Shown piece by piece: positions 11,801 to 40,480 of a stretch of 64,000 bases of DNA (position 1 is its first letter; each line of letters opens with the position of its first letter). The DNA comes from Apteryx mantelli (taxonomy: Eukaryota > Chordata > Aves > Apterygiformes > Apterygidae). Below the pieces are notes generated by a model. It was not told the origin of the DNA and did not search any database. It was given only the letters and a program-made list of their open reading frames with translations. The translations under genes and the position numbers were made by a program. Location: positions 45,134,501 to 45,198,500 of the forward strand of contig NC_089980.1 in assembly GCF_036417845.1 (NCBI RefSeq), read 5' to 3'.

Positions 11801-12840
11801 CTCTTCAGACTGTTTGGCTTAAGACTCTTCCTGGTGGGCAGCAGGCCTGTGCACAGTGACATCCTTTGGGGAACCAGCTCCCTTTCACCCAGGGAGATAC
11901 CACCTCCTGCCCGTTCTTCTCTTTAAGAATGACTGTCCCTCCCAGAGAGTACCAGCATGGTACCCAAGCACAACTCGAGCAGCTGTGTGTATTTTCCTCC
12001 ATAGGGCAGAGAAAGCTGCATGCTCTCCAGGGCTGTGACCCATCCTTGCTCTCTCCACGCAGGTCTCCATGCAAGAATGGGGGGCAGTGTCAAGATGAGA
12101 ATGGCTTCGCCAGCAAGTTCACCTGCCGGTGCCTCGCTGGCTTCGTGGGGGCTTTCTGCGAGAATGACGTGGATGACTGCCTGATGCGTCCCTGTGCCAA
12201 TGGTGCCACCTGCCATGACGGGATCAACCGCTTTTCTTGCCAGTGCCAGGTGGGCTTTGAGGGGCGTTTCTGCACCATCAACATCAACGACTGTGCCAGC
12301 CAGCCGTGCAAAAATGGGGCAAAGTGCTACGACCGCATCAATGACTACGACTGCTTGTGTCCTGACCGTTTTACTGGCAAAACCTGTGAGATCTCCATCC
12401 CCGAGCCCACCTGGGCTCCTCCCTACCACCCTGTGAACCACGAGAATGGCGGGATCATGAAAAGCACCACTAGCAAGATGCCAGGGGTGACTCAGCTGGA
12501 GCCTGTCAGGACTGTGGTCACTGGGAGACGTGTGGCCAACCACAGCGAGAAAGTGCCAGGGGGAGGGTTGTTGAAAATCTCTGTGAAGGAGGTGGTGACC
12601 CAAAGGGACTCAGGGCTGAGCGAAGCCCAGCTGGTGACAGTGTTGGTGTTTGGGATACTCACTGCGGTGCTGGTCCTCGTCACTGTCCTGTTAATTCTGA
12701 GGAACTGGCGGAGGGGGCGTCAGAGGTCAAACTGGTGCCAAAGCCCTTCACAGGCTGCAAGGAAGCTCCAAGACCAGGAGTGTCAGGTGGGCATGTTAAA
12801 CACAGTCCTAATCGAGCCCAGAAAAACAACAGAGCTGTGA
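5748..12840 (+). CDS. DLK2: DLK2: delta-like non-canonical Notch ligand 2 (five coding exons)
   Basis: Joined coding exons 5748-5820, 7694-7757, 10387-10517, 11388-11532 and 12063-12840 give 1191 bases, or 396 residues plus TGA, against 383 in human. All junctions are GT-AG and in phase. A signal peptide (about 1-24) is followed by six EGF-like repeats: C28-C56, C59-C87, C94-C127, C134-C170, C177-C208 and C215-C246. A 23-residue hydrophobic segment (about 328-350) and a 46-residue cytoplasmic tail containing DQECQV and ending KTTEL follow. There is no DSL domain, which separates DLK proteins from canonical Delta ligands. Known family role: a plasma-membrane protein that modulates Notch signalling and adipogenic differentiation. 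The start was chosen because it opens the signal peptide and has A at -3. The near-identical EGF2 core and conserved tail favour DLK2 over DLK1. The gene lies tail to tail with ABCC10, as in mammals. Confidence 0.97.
7694..7757 (+). CDS. DLK2: DLK2 coding exon 2 (first part of EGF1)
   Basis: Encodes residues 25-46, the N-terminal half of EGF1 with the adjacent cysteine pair C38-C39. Acceptor TTGCAG, donor GTACAG. This exon is too short to stand out as an ORF; it was placed by phase and by the conserved CNLAHGCC motif. Confidence 0.94.
10387..10517 (+). CDS. DLK2: DLK2 coding exon 3 (end of EGF1, EGF2)
   Basis: Encodes residues 46-90, including the highly conserved [18 protein letters not shown] core of EGF2. 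Acceptor CTGCAG, donor GTGAGT. Confidence 0.96.
11388..11532 (+). CDS. DLK2: DLK2 coding exon 4 (EGF3 and start of EGF4)
   Basis: Encodes residues 90-138. EGF3 runs C94 to C127 and the exon ends inside EGF4 after C134. Acceptor CTCTCAG, donor GTGAGA. Confidence 0.95.
12063..12840 (+). CDS. DLK2: DLK2 last coding exon (EGF4-6, membrane segment, tail)
   Basis: Encodes residues 138-396 and the TGA at 12838-12840. It holds the rest of EGF4, calcium-binding-type EGF5 and EGF6, a Ser/Thr/Pro-containing juxtamembrane stretch, the transmembrane helix (bases about 12631-12699) and the tail. Acceptor CGCAG at 12058-12062. An in-frame reading upstream of 12063 is intronic. Confidence 0.97.
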
Positions 12841-14395
12841 GGACTCTCAGAGCCAGGCCCTGGCAGGTCATCATGCTGGCAAACCCCTCAAACTGCACCC
12901 TGGGGAGCTGTTCTGGTGCAAACTGGGCAGCAGGAAAGGGCTCCCAGGGCAGCAAATGCATCAATGAAACCCCACGTTGTTGAGCATGGTGTGATGGCCC
13001 TGCCTAGGTCTGAGTCACCTCCCCCTGGCCAGCACAGCCAGTGCCCATGGGAATCCAAAGGCAGGGCTGCATCCGGCCAGCCCCTGCAGGGGAGCAGCAA
13101 TGTGCTGGTTGTGGCAGCCCAGGCCATGCAGCGCTGGTATCACCCAACGCACGCTATCATGAGCTCTCAGAAATGGGACTGGTAGTGATGGAGAAGGGGA
13201 CGGCTTTCTTGCAAACCCAAATTCTGCCAGGCCCCTTTAATTTGTCTCCATGACTACTGGAAGCAGTTTTGCCCTGTTGTTTCTGCTGGCGATGGGGTGT
13301 TTCTTCTGGGGCCTTTGGGATCATTTTGTCTGCACGGGCCTCCTTGCCCCAGTACTTGACAGGATATCTCCCAGCTGTTTCTGGAGGCTGTCATTTGTGT
13401 GTTTTGGACGCCATGTCCCTAGGGAGTGAGTGAACGCCCTCATTCCGTGGCCTTGTGGTTCTGTGAGCCAGTTTGAAGAGACTCTGGTGATCAGTCAAGA
13501 CCTTCTCATGCCCTTTTTCTGCCCTGTGTGATGCCCTCTCCTCTTGCTCTTGGATTTGGGGTTACAAACACGTTCTGTACCTTCCTCCTGATGATCTACA
13601 TGTCTTCTCCCCCCACTTACTGAGCTGTCCTGTCTGGTCCGACTGCAAATGACAAAAGCTCCTTTCCCACTCCAGCCTGTGCTTCCACTTCACCGTTTGC
13701 TGATGGGGGGGGTGCAGGGCCCATTCTCCTCTGGGGTCCTCAGGACCTGAGCTGGTCCTTCTCACATGCTCTCACAGGTGAAATTGGAGATGGACAAGGC
13801 TGGAGATGTGCTGGGGACTGGTTCAGGAGCAACACAGGATCCAGAGCCTCATTTCCCTTCCCAGTCACTCCAAGGCATACTGGCAGGACTAACCTCAAAT
13901 CAGCCATTGTAGCATTTCTCCATACAAGCAAAGGCTAAGCTCCCTGCAGTGGATGCGAGGATGGGCTCCAGAGCCTGGGATGACCTTGGGAAGCAGATGT
14001 GGCACTGCCTCCTCTGCTATTACCGAAGCATGGCTAAAAGGCAGTAGATGACCAGGTCACCCTTTATACTAGGTCAGCTCCCGCTTGTTCTGGTCCAACG
14101 TGCAGCAGAGTCTCCCTGCCAGGGCCAGGATTTTCTGTGCTTTCCCATGGGCATGGAGGGCTAATCAGTGGATCTCTCTAAAAAAACAAAAACAAAAACA
14201 ACCCCCCCCCCCAACTACTGGCCTGTAGGGTTGCTGTGCAGGGTTCAAGATGGTGTGCAAAGAGACTGGGCAGAGGAATTAGCACCCAGCCAGGAGGGAG
14301 ACCTGAGAGAGAGGATTGGGGCTTCATCAGAAAGATTATTTTTTTAATACACGGATGATGTACCTTTATCAAATAAAACAAATACAAGCCCAGAA
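12841..14395 (+). other. DLK2: Probable DLK2 3' UTR, candidate poly(A) signal at 14372-14377
   Basis: The only AATAAA noticed downstream of the DLK2 stop on this strand before the next gene is at 14372-14377, which would give a 3' UTR of about 1.5 kb. No other gene signal lies in the interval. The end is uncertain, because a weaker non-canonical signal nearer the stop could be used instead. A C-run (14206-14213) and short A-rich tracts precede it. Confidence 0.4.
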
Positions 14396-14399
14396 CAAG

Positions 14400-14650
14400 T
14401 GCATCAGAGAATTATAAATTAATTTAGGCTGGAAGGGACCTCTGGAAGTCATCATCTAGTTCAACCTCCCATTCTCAGCATATCCAATTAGATCAGGTTG
14501 CTCAGCTGCTTGTCGAGTTTTCAGTATCTCCACCCAGGTCCTGGCAGGGTAGTCATTCTGCTCCATGCTCTGGCCCACATCACCATAAACCTTTTGCTGT
14601 CTGGAACCCTTCTACTTCCCTGCCCTGGAGCTGCACTGCTGGGAGAGCTT
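14400..14650 (-). mobile_element. CR1 LINE 3' fragment, minus orientation
   Basis: Reads on the plus strand as the reverse complement of the CR1 tail: AGGCTGGAAGGGACCTCTGG, then a near-match to ATCTAGTCCAACCTCC, then ATCAGGTTGCTCAG. It is considerably more diverged than the copy at 38.8 kb. It lies in the convergent gap between DLK2 and ABCC10. Edges are approximate. Confidence 0.8.
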
Positions 14651-15271
14651 CAGAGGCCTTCAGAGGTCTCTTTGGCCTTACCAGTCCAAGAAAGGAGTGG
14701 TAAGGCTGTTTGGATTGAGGAGCAAGGTTATTAATCACTAATCAAAGAAGGTCATAGCTTCAGGGAGCAGAGATGGCTCCTGCAGCCCGAGGGGAAGAAG
14801 AGGGACATGTGCCAGGACAGCATAGCAAGGGTGTGTACCTGCCTGGAATAGCTTCAGAGTGTCAGGGAGAAAAGGAAAGGCCCAAGAGTGAAACCAAGGG
14901 CTCTGATAGGAAGAGCAAGCTGATCCTAAAACTGAAAGAAGCTGTGGGTTTTGTGCAGCTGGGAGGAAGTGAAGATAAGGAGGTGGAGGGATGAGAGATT
15001 CCTTGAAAAAGTGGTCTTGACTTAAACCAGCCTAGAGACCTGTAATGTAATTGTATTCTGGCCCTTCAGGGGAAAGGCCTTCTCCAGTGGGAGGTGGAGG
15101 AAGAGGAGCAGGGTCCCTTGGTGCAGCCTTCTGGGAGTGGTTGGTGCACCCTGAAAGCACTAGGGTGCAGGCAAGGGTGTCTTTGTGCAGAGAGGGCACC
15201 ACTCCTGTAACTCACAAGGAAGCTTAGGTCTGGGAGCCAAAGAGGACAGGGACACAGATGAACAACAGAGT

Positions 15272-15609
15272 TTCACAACGGTGTTCCCACTTTATTTTAA
15301 ATTGCACATGTGAGACGAAGTCTCAAACTAGGAGTTGCTGCTTCTCCACTTAGTAGAAGATAAACCCTCTGTGTTTAGAAGCAGAAGATAAACCCTCTGT
15401 AATCTCAAAAGGGAGCCTCGGTGAGGAGCAGCATCCCACCAGCCAAGCTAGCATGTCCCTAGACACCAGTCCCCATTTTCCCTACTAATGGGGAACAAAC
15501 ACTTCTCTCATCTCAGCAGCTCCTGGCCCTGCAAAGAGGGAACTGGGACTGAGGCAAGAGGAAAGGGGTCAGGAAAGGAAAGCCAGGGGTCTGGCTGTCC
15601 TCTGGGTGG
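15272..15609 (-). terminator. ABCC10: ABCC10 3' UTR with AATAAA poly(A) signal (15291-15296)
   Basis: Downstream of the ABCC10 stop on the minus strand, an AATAAA hexamer (TTTATT on plus at 15291-15296) lies about 315 bases past the stop codon. Cleavage some 15-25 bases later is assumed, giving a compact 3' UTR. The position fits a normal polyadenylation site and leaves about 0.9 kb to the inferred DLK2 3' end. Confidence 0.75.
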
Positions 15610-32772
<17,163 letters not shown>

Positions 32773-32929
32773 TCTTTGCTGGGTGTTGAATGCAACAGAT
32801 GGGAGCTCCTAGGGTAGAAAAGAAAAAAGAACATGAGGCAGAGAACAAGAAAGTACAGCCCCAGTTAGGGGCGGGCTGTGATAAGAAACGAACAAAGGAC
32901 TAAAAAGGACTTCCTGGGTCACACAGTAC

Positions 32930-33210
32930 AGGCCCTACTGTTGCACACTTGATATCATATCATCCACTTTATGAACCGATCAAGCTCCAGCTTAAAATAA
33001 TTATGTTATTTGTCTCCTAAGGCTACTTCAGGACCTCACTGCTTTGGGAATTAGAAACTTTCTGCTTCTTTCCAGTCTAAATTTGTTCATGGTCAGCTTA
33101 TCCTTTGATACTAACATAAGGAAGTATTTGCCTTTCTCATATCCCTCTGTAAAATATTTTGAGCTGTTTAAATAAACACCTATCAATTATATTTCCACCT
33201 TTGCAACTAT
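32930..33210 (-). mobile_element. Old CR1-like fragment upstream of ABCC10 exon with start codon
   Basis: Plus-strand words such as CTTCAGGACCTCACTGCTTTGG, TCTAAATTTGTTCATGGTCAGC and GTTTAAATAAACACC follow the antisense order of old sauropsid CR1 elements. It is heavily diverged and lies in ABCC10 intron 1. Confidence 0.55.
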
Positions 33211-33449
33211 TCCCACAACACAGCTATTTAACAAGCTGTGTGACATTAAACACCCTCCAGATCACACTGGAGAATGGGGGTATCTGTCCAGAAACACAGC
33301 CAATACCTACGAGCTATGTAAGAAAGGGAAACCAGGACTTGTGTCCTTGCACGCTGCCTTGCGGTGCAAAACGCACCTGGGATAGTTTAGGCTTTAGAAG
33401 TGATTGATTGGTTCCCACCAGCCAGTCCCATCTCCAGCCTGGGACTGGC

Positions 33450-34050
33450 TGAGAGCCACCGGCTTGGCACGGGGCCAGGCTCAGCACACAGGAGCCGAGC
33501 AGCAGGGCCGGGCGGGAGCACCGGCACCGGCCCAGGTCCCGGCTGCCTTCCTGGCCCGCGCCACCACCGCGGGGCCTGCCCGGCCCTTGGCGCAGGGAAG
33601 CCCCGGCCAAGGCGCAGCCTGGGGACCCGTCTCGCTGCGCCCCGGCGCAGGTGGGAGAGGCCAACACGTGGCCCTCAGGAGGCGATCCCGCCCCCGTCCC
33701 GCCGGGGCCGCTTCCCCCGCGGCGAGCGGCCCCGGTGCCATCACCGACCCCCCCCAGGCCAGTCCCCGCACGGCGAACTTTGACCCCTGTCCCCTGCCGT
33801 ACCTCGGCTTGCCTCCCGCGGGTGGAGGCGGAGGGGCGGGGCCTGCGCGGGGCGGGGCTCGGCCGCGCGCCCCCTGGTGGCCGGGAGGACGCGCTGCAGC
33901 CGTTGCCTCGGCGCGCGGCGGGGGGGGCAGAGGCTTCCGGACCTAGGGGGGTCTGGGGGGTCCCCGGGGAGGGTCCCCGGGGAGGGTCCCGGGGGGGTCC
34001 CCGGGGGCCCGAGCGGGACGCCGGGGGCCTAGCCCCACCCGGGAGGCAGT
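33450..34050 (-). promoter_or_regulatory. ABCC10: CpG island, probable ABCC10 promoter and non-coding exon 1
   Basis: CpG-dense block with two GGGGCGGGGC GC boxes at about 33833-33860. It lies directly upstream of ABCC10 on the minus strand. A minus-strand donor candidate CCGAG/GTACGG at 33803/33802 could end a non-coding exon 1 that splices to 32808. Start site and 5' edge of that exon are not resolvable from sequence. Confidence 0.75.
33940..34012. repeat. Short GGGTCCCCGGGGA tandem repeat in ABCC10 island
   Basis: Several near-identical 13-base units of G-run, TCCCCGGGG, A lie head to tail, flanked by longer G runs. The units are self-complementary (CCCCGGGG), so hairpins and G-quadruplexes are both conceivable. 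Located just upstream of the ABCC10 GC boxes. Confidence 0.8.
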
Positions 34051-37000
34051 GAAATGGGGCACGACTCAAACCGGCAGATTTGGACCTGGAAATCAGCCCT
34101 CCCCCAAGACCGTAATAAAGTCCTCGCCTTTTCCACATCATTCCCCCCACCACCACCGCCCCCCAAATATCCATTTAATCCTGGCTTGGCAGCAGCAGAA
34201 ATGTTAGTTAAGACAACGAAAGGAGGCGCCCTCTGAGATGCTGAGCGAGTTAACCGGCAGGAGAAGAGGTTATTTACTAGAGAGGAGGAAGGAGGTAGGA
34301 AAGGCTGCCAGGAAATGGGAACGACTGAGGCCCCAGCCGTGGCCCTGCTGCTAGTGTCAGGCAGCACCAGCGAAGGTCAACAGCAGAGGCAGCGGGTAAG
34401 CCACCGCGGTTTGAAACAGTTCATCATCTCTTTCTAAATAGCTCAACTGCATTTCACGTGACATGCAACTTCCAAGTAGATGGCAAACCCAAGGGAGTTC
34501 AAAGCACTTCAGTCAAAAAGAGGAGGCTGAGATAAAAAGGAAAAGCAAATAAATTAAACATGCACAGCTCGGTCAGACTTTTATCTTCTAAGCATGTGCT
34601 GATTCTGTTAAAACCAATCTGAAAACCAGTCCTTTCCTCAAGAACAAATTATTTTTTTCCCCAAATTCCTCTAGTTCCTTCATGGTGATCTTATTTATCC
34701 CTCCCCTCTCTCTCCTATCAAACTTGGCCCACAGTGTTGGGCACTCCAAGAGCATTTTTTCATTCACATTCACCAGACGCATACTACAGACTTCTAGTGT
34801 AACTATGTTGACCAGGCCTATGAGTATTTATGCACAGCTGTGCTTCCAGAAGTCAACATGGGTGGGTACAGCCCAGACAGCAAAAGTGTTTTTTATGGAT
34901 ACAAATGCTTTTACAGATATAGCATTCTTTGCCTGTGGCAGGTGATTTTACCACACGAGCACTTAACCAACAATGTATGGGTATACCCAAAGCAGTAGAG
35001 CTCTCCTAATGTGGTCACAGCCATATAAAGCCAAAAGAGATCATTATGTTAATGTAATACAATCATCTGAATAACACAAGCTAAAAAAATCCACTGTTTT
35101 ACCTGTATTGTGCTCACTGACTACACGTGTCTGGAACACAGATAAACACATGCAAGCAGCACCACAGAAGACAAGACCCGTTCTTTACTACAAAAAGTAT
35201 GTTGCATTGTCAGATGAGACAACAAGAACATGAGAGGACATCCAGCCTTATCCCATCCAGACTGTTATATAATGATAGGTGGATGCAGTAAAGTCACCAC
35301 ACACTCTGGGAGTTTTAGCTGTTACTGGTGATTTTACAGCAGATGCTCTGGATTCTTCACTTTCCCAAACCCTCTCTTAGCAGTGTTTCTTGCAGGGGAA
35401 ATTAGTGTATCCCTGTGAATACTTCTTCACTGGTAGCAAACTTTACTCTCAACACACAACTCTTCAGAGATTCAATAACGCATTCTCTGAGCTGAGAAGT
35501 GTTATCAGTGGGGTGCTGAAGAAGCAAAGTAGCAGTAACATTCCTGTCTGGAAAACAGAGCAATCTGGCTGAGGGAGCGTGAGACAGCAGAGATAAGAGC
35601 AAGAGCTTGGAGGCCATAGTGGCCTCTAATCATAGTTTTCTTGAAAGCAGCAGGAGGAGAGAAAGGCATAGTAGCAAGTAGCTGGCACCACCAAAAGGTT
35701 TTCCTCATGGGTTTACAAAGAAGGAGAAAGTATGAGAAGCCCCATCATGGCATTTGCCCTCCCTGCAAGAATCCCACAAGAGTTTATTCAGCACCTGGAT
35801 TGTAGAAGCTCTTTGCACATTACACTCAGCTCTTCTCAGATCTTGTTTCTGCCATGCAAGAAAAAGATTCTTTTTTTTCTTTGGATCAAGCTTTATGTGT
35901 TCACTGTCCTCTCTACAGGAGATTTCAGTACTTGTGCCTCATCTAGTCTATAACCATCACATCAGAAAATTAGCTGTTAGGTGGAGACCAAAGACAGAAC
36001 TGAGATACAGCTCTTTCTCTCAGATGGGCAGAGACCTGAATGGCGTGAAGACTGTGTTATGAAGAGGAACAAAAAGGAAGCATTCACTCTGCTAATCGTA
36101 ACTGAGAACCTTTTTCGCCTTATAAAATATTAACATGAAAAGGGAAAAAAAATTATATTCTGGTCCAGATCAATCTCCTGGCATAGAGCCATTTTCCTAA
36201 ACTGATACACTTGTTTAATTGTTGTCTTTGAGGATTCTGACTTCTCACAGTCCTGAGTGTAATCCCAACCTGTGTGTCAGAGTTGAAAGGCTCCCTTTTC
36301 ATGTCTAAGCTGCCTACTGATACTGGACACTATGTTCATTTGGCCAGTCTGCTTTTTTTCCCACAAGCTGTTCAAAGGTTTCTGAATACATTTTCCTGTA
36401 GAAGACATAATATGGTTTTATGTCCTCTCCACTCAAAGAAGCTTCCCTTCAAAAAATGCTATGATACAACCAGATTCTCAAGACAGCAAATAGGGAATGT
36501 GTGAGGTTGGAGCTGCACACAAATAAAGCCTTCAGATTTCCTGGTTTTGACAACTTATTTCATTCCAAATGAAAAAGCTTCCCCTGGCTTTATAAGACAC
36601 CAAAGAAGTTCTCAGAAAATAGGATGAAGAACACCCTTCTCTCCCTCAATCTAATCTTCCTCAAATTTTTTTCATTTCAGCCGCATTGTGTTCTAGCGTT
36701 CTCCTCAATTTTAATGTGCTGCATTCTGCTTGCTTGCCTCTCCTAACCTCTCTTTCTGAACATGAACTTTTCCATTTGGATTGAAAGATGGACAGCTTTA
36801 AAATGCCACTGATCACTTTTTTGCTCCAGACAGTGAATCTACACACACATGGAAAATGAAACACAAAGGGTGTCAGCAAAGGAATCCCAGGAGAATACCA
36901 GTCTACCATAACTGATGTGAAATCGTTGGTGCCTGTTTTGCATAAGTACATTTAAATAGGAGCAATGCCAGAATCTAAGTAAATATTCCTGCCTTCATGC

Positions 37001-40000
37001 TTCCTTTCTGCTATTTCCCCTCTTCCTGAACATTGCTGCCTATGACATTTACTGCTATGTATTTGACTGATTTAAGATGTGTGCCATGTGGAGTACAGGC
37101 TGGTGGGTGTATTGCTTACAAAATACCTTGCACACTATAAATAATCATACACCTGACATTTATCAAAGAATCAGAGCAGTCAAAATGAAATAAAAAATCA
37201 GGTTTAACTTAATCCACCCCCACAGGCCAATGCAGGCCAGATTTTATTCATTGTCTATTATCCAGAGTCTTGTAACGGTCTACATTGAAATATCCATAGG
37301 GGGGAAAATCAGTCTGGCAAAGGGAGACTGCCCCCTCCTTCTAAGTTTATTTTTTAACAGATTACTTAATACCCCTTGCAGGACTTGGAGTGAGGATTGA
37401 GTGTAGGCTGTATGCCCATTCCACTTCCCAGCCAAAAGTAAATATTGCACTGAAACAGAGGCCAGTCTAGACAAGCCTTATTCAGAAATATCAACCCTGT
37501 AATTATATATGTAAAGTCTCTGAAAGCAATTGTCTGTTTGGATACATTTGCTGTGCTCCCAGCCAGGGCTCTCCTATCAGCTGAACCATCCTCAAATTCC
37601 ATGCCGTCGTAAGCAAGAAAGGCACAATTGCATGGCTCAGTCCAAAACGTTTCATGAACTAGTTGCTTTGGCTGGATCTGAAGACACAACAAATGCAAAG
37701 TTCAGAAGACAGTGGAATATCTTTCACTGCACCTTCTCACAAGAACACTCATTTTGTCATAAAAACACAGAAAGCAACTTTGTTCTTACTAATAACCTGG
37801 TAATTTAACATTAGAGGGAGTGCTGCATGGTCGTTTCATAGCTCTGGATCCCGTTTCTACTCAGATGTATGAAGGTAAAAAATTATAAGTAAGATCTCAT
37901 GTTTTTCTCTGATTGTACTGTTTCTCATCTAACAGTCCAACCTGAATTGTCTTCAGGTCTACTTTGTTTACATGTTCATACACAGCTATTGCTAATTTTT
38001 CTTGTTCTATTCTTTTCTTTCTTTATATTGTTTGCTTCTGTGACTTTCTTCAGGCCTAGTAAGAATTCAGAGACACCTTATTACCCCAACATTGCCCTCA
38101 TCATCCAATTAGCTAAAATCTCTGCAAGCAGCAGCTAATTGTAAGTTCCTCTGACCAAGATGAGGTTTGGCATTCCAAAGAAGAGTTTGGGAACTGAATT
38201 TGTAACACAGCTGACTGACTGGCACCTCCTTTGTCCTGTAAGAGCCTGGAGCATCAGTCACAGCAGCATTTCAAAAACCTCTGCAAAGCAGGTAAGGACC
38301 TTGCCTGACTTTTTTAATCCCTGAGACAGAATGTAGCACTTCCTCTTGCAAAGAGCGGAGAGTTCTCAGCTTGCTCTATATCAAATCAAGACAAATTTGT
38401 GTGTTCAATTCTGGGTTAATTTTAACTGAATCCCACTGTGGGTGCTCAGTCCTTCTGCAAACTTAATCAGTAAGGCATGTGTTTGGAAGATGACACTACA
38501 GCTAGTGCAGAATGGCTTATAAATTGCGATTATAAAGCGATGCTCAGTAAGATGACAGGGTGCTACAAATTGTTAGTGAGCACTAATCAGTCAGGTATTT
38601 CTCTTCGATGAATGGAATTTGTCTCTTCTGTATTCTTTTAAGGCCATAGTGCATATACTTTGTTTTCTGTTTACCATTCTTCCCAATAAGCAGTTTTCTT
38701 ACTGGCATGCAGACAGAAGTTTTAGTAAACTTTCTGATCGTGTAGTAAGTAGTGTCTTAAGTAGTGTAGAGGAGATCTTATCAATGTGTACAAGTATCTG
38801 AAGGGAGGGTGTCGAGAGGATGGGACCAGACTCTTTTCAGTGGTGCCCAGCAACAGGACGCGAGGCAACGGGCACAAACTGAAACACAGACAATTCCATC
38901 TGAACATGAGGAAATACTTTTTCACTGTGAGGGTGACAGAGCACTGGCACAGGTTGCCCAGAGAGGTTGTGGAGTCTCCTTCTCTGGAGATATTCAAAAC
39001 ACACCTGGACGTAATCCTGTGCAATATGCTCTAGGTGACCCTGCTTGAGCAGGGGGTTGGACTAGATGATCTCCAGAGGTCCCTTCCAACCTCAGCGATT
39101 CTGTGTGATTCTGTCTGGATTCCTTCAGCTTCCAAACACCACTTAACTTTATCATCAGAAACCACCAGGACATCTTTAAACCTGGATACAAGGCAAAAAG
39201 AAAGTCAGAAAGTATTTTGGTGTTCTGGACTTTTGCAAAGCTTTTAGGTACTATACACATAACATCTTATTTAAAACCCTGACAGAAAGAAAAGGAATTC
39301 ACTGGGTTTCTTGGCTTTGTTACTTTTTACCTTTGATTTTTTTTGAAAGCCAACTGTGGTTTAAAACCATTTAAAAAATTTATGTAAGGAAAACAAGAGA
39401 ATGGAAAAGATGTCCAAAACCAAACAGGTCAATTTTCTCTCTCTTGCTGGGCTGTTTTTACTTTTTTCAGTTGGTGAAACTGAGCACTTGACACTGAGGC
39501 ATGAAAATGTGGTATTTCTTTTAATGAAGACACAGAATGTATTTGGGATAATAGTATGTTCCCTATACCAATAAACTAATTGAAAGTAACTTACAATGTA
39601 AAATTAGGGGAGAAATCCTCAAATATACATCTGTCCAGTCTCATCAAGTTCTTCTAAAGCACAGCTCAGTGCCTCTCCAAAAGTTAAGCCTGTTGCTTAG
39701 CGTATTTAACTGGAAAAGATTTATTATTAACTGCCTCTACTGCCATTGTGTTTTGCTCCCACCAGAAGCAGATCCTGTATTCTGGGCATCTCCAAATGTA
39801 TGAAAAGATGAAATTCATATCCCAGAATGCTTATAATCGAATTAAAGTCTCTAATGAACATTATCAACCTAAGAAAGAAGCGGGAAGAGTGGACAGGGGT
39901 AACGGAAAATAAGATAGTCTTTATATAGCTTGCACATGTTTTGATGACTGGCATAGCTGAGCATATTTCCTGAGCCTGTGTACTGGTGCACTCATTCAGA

Positions 40001-40480
40001 AAATGTCAAGGTGGGGCAGTTAGTTCTACCCAACCACTCCCAGCAGAGATATTTTATTATAGTATCAGATAGCCCCCCACCCATACATCTGACATTCTTT
40101 TTTGCTATTGCTCCAAATTATATATTTCAAATGGTACAGTATGTTCTTACATATATTCCCCCAGAACATGGGCAAAATTTGATCAGAGCCTGCAAATAAC
40201 GACTGGTTCTTCAAATACAGACCCTTACATGCCATTTTGCCAACAATAAAATGCAAATGGAACGCATGAAAGTTCTCTGTTCCTAACCAAGATATAAAAG
40301 CTCAGGGATTTGGGAAATGGGGATTTCTGTTGGAACCTTCATTTCCCTGCAGTGATTGAACACGGCAACGTGTGCTCTCCTTTACCGGCACAGCTAGCTG
40401 CCGAGCTGCTGGCCCACTTCAGCTGGCTGAAAGCACCTTTCCTCCTCCTCGTAGTAAATGACCACCAGCACGAAGCAGCA
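34051..40480. other. Gene-free interval between ABCC10 and ZNF318 promoters
   Basis: About 6.4 kb of AT-richer DNA between two divergent CpG-island promoters. Apart from the CR1 copy at 38.77-39.12 kb, I recognise no coding exon, RNA gene or other repeat family. Open frames are short and show no familiar protein. The head-to-head promoter arrangement means regulatory elements could lie here, but none can be named from sequence. Confidence 0.6.
38768..39118 (+). mobile_element. CR1 LINE, 5'-truncated, plus strand
   Basis: A well-preserved CR1 3' end. It starts near ATCTTATCAATGTGTACAAG, runs through the C-terminal reverse-transcriptase ORF (the translated stretch contains [19 protein letters not shown]), then GGTTGGACTAGATGATCTCC and AGGTCCCTTCCAACCTC, and ends in the typical short ATTCTGTG-like tail repeat at 39100-39116. 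The residual ORF (38786-39034) is a dead fragment. The lower divergence than other copies here marks it as the youngest insertion in the window. Confidence 0.93.

Noticed and set aside
11866-12062. In-frame upstream extension of the last DLK2 exon
   Set aside because: The open frame continues into the intron, but the conserved EGF4 sequence, the acceptor at 12061-12062 and the phase from exon 4 place the exon start at 12063.
33314-34174. 286-codon minus-strand frame over the ABCC10 promoter
   Set aside because: Same compositional effect in a CpG island; no conserved residues and no link to the ABCC10 reading frame, which starts at 32772.
34588-34782. 64-codon minus-strand frame with a charged, protein-like stretch in the intergenic gap
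   Set aside because: Short, not similar to anything I recognise, and with no promoter, splice or poly(A) context. Kept out as chance.
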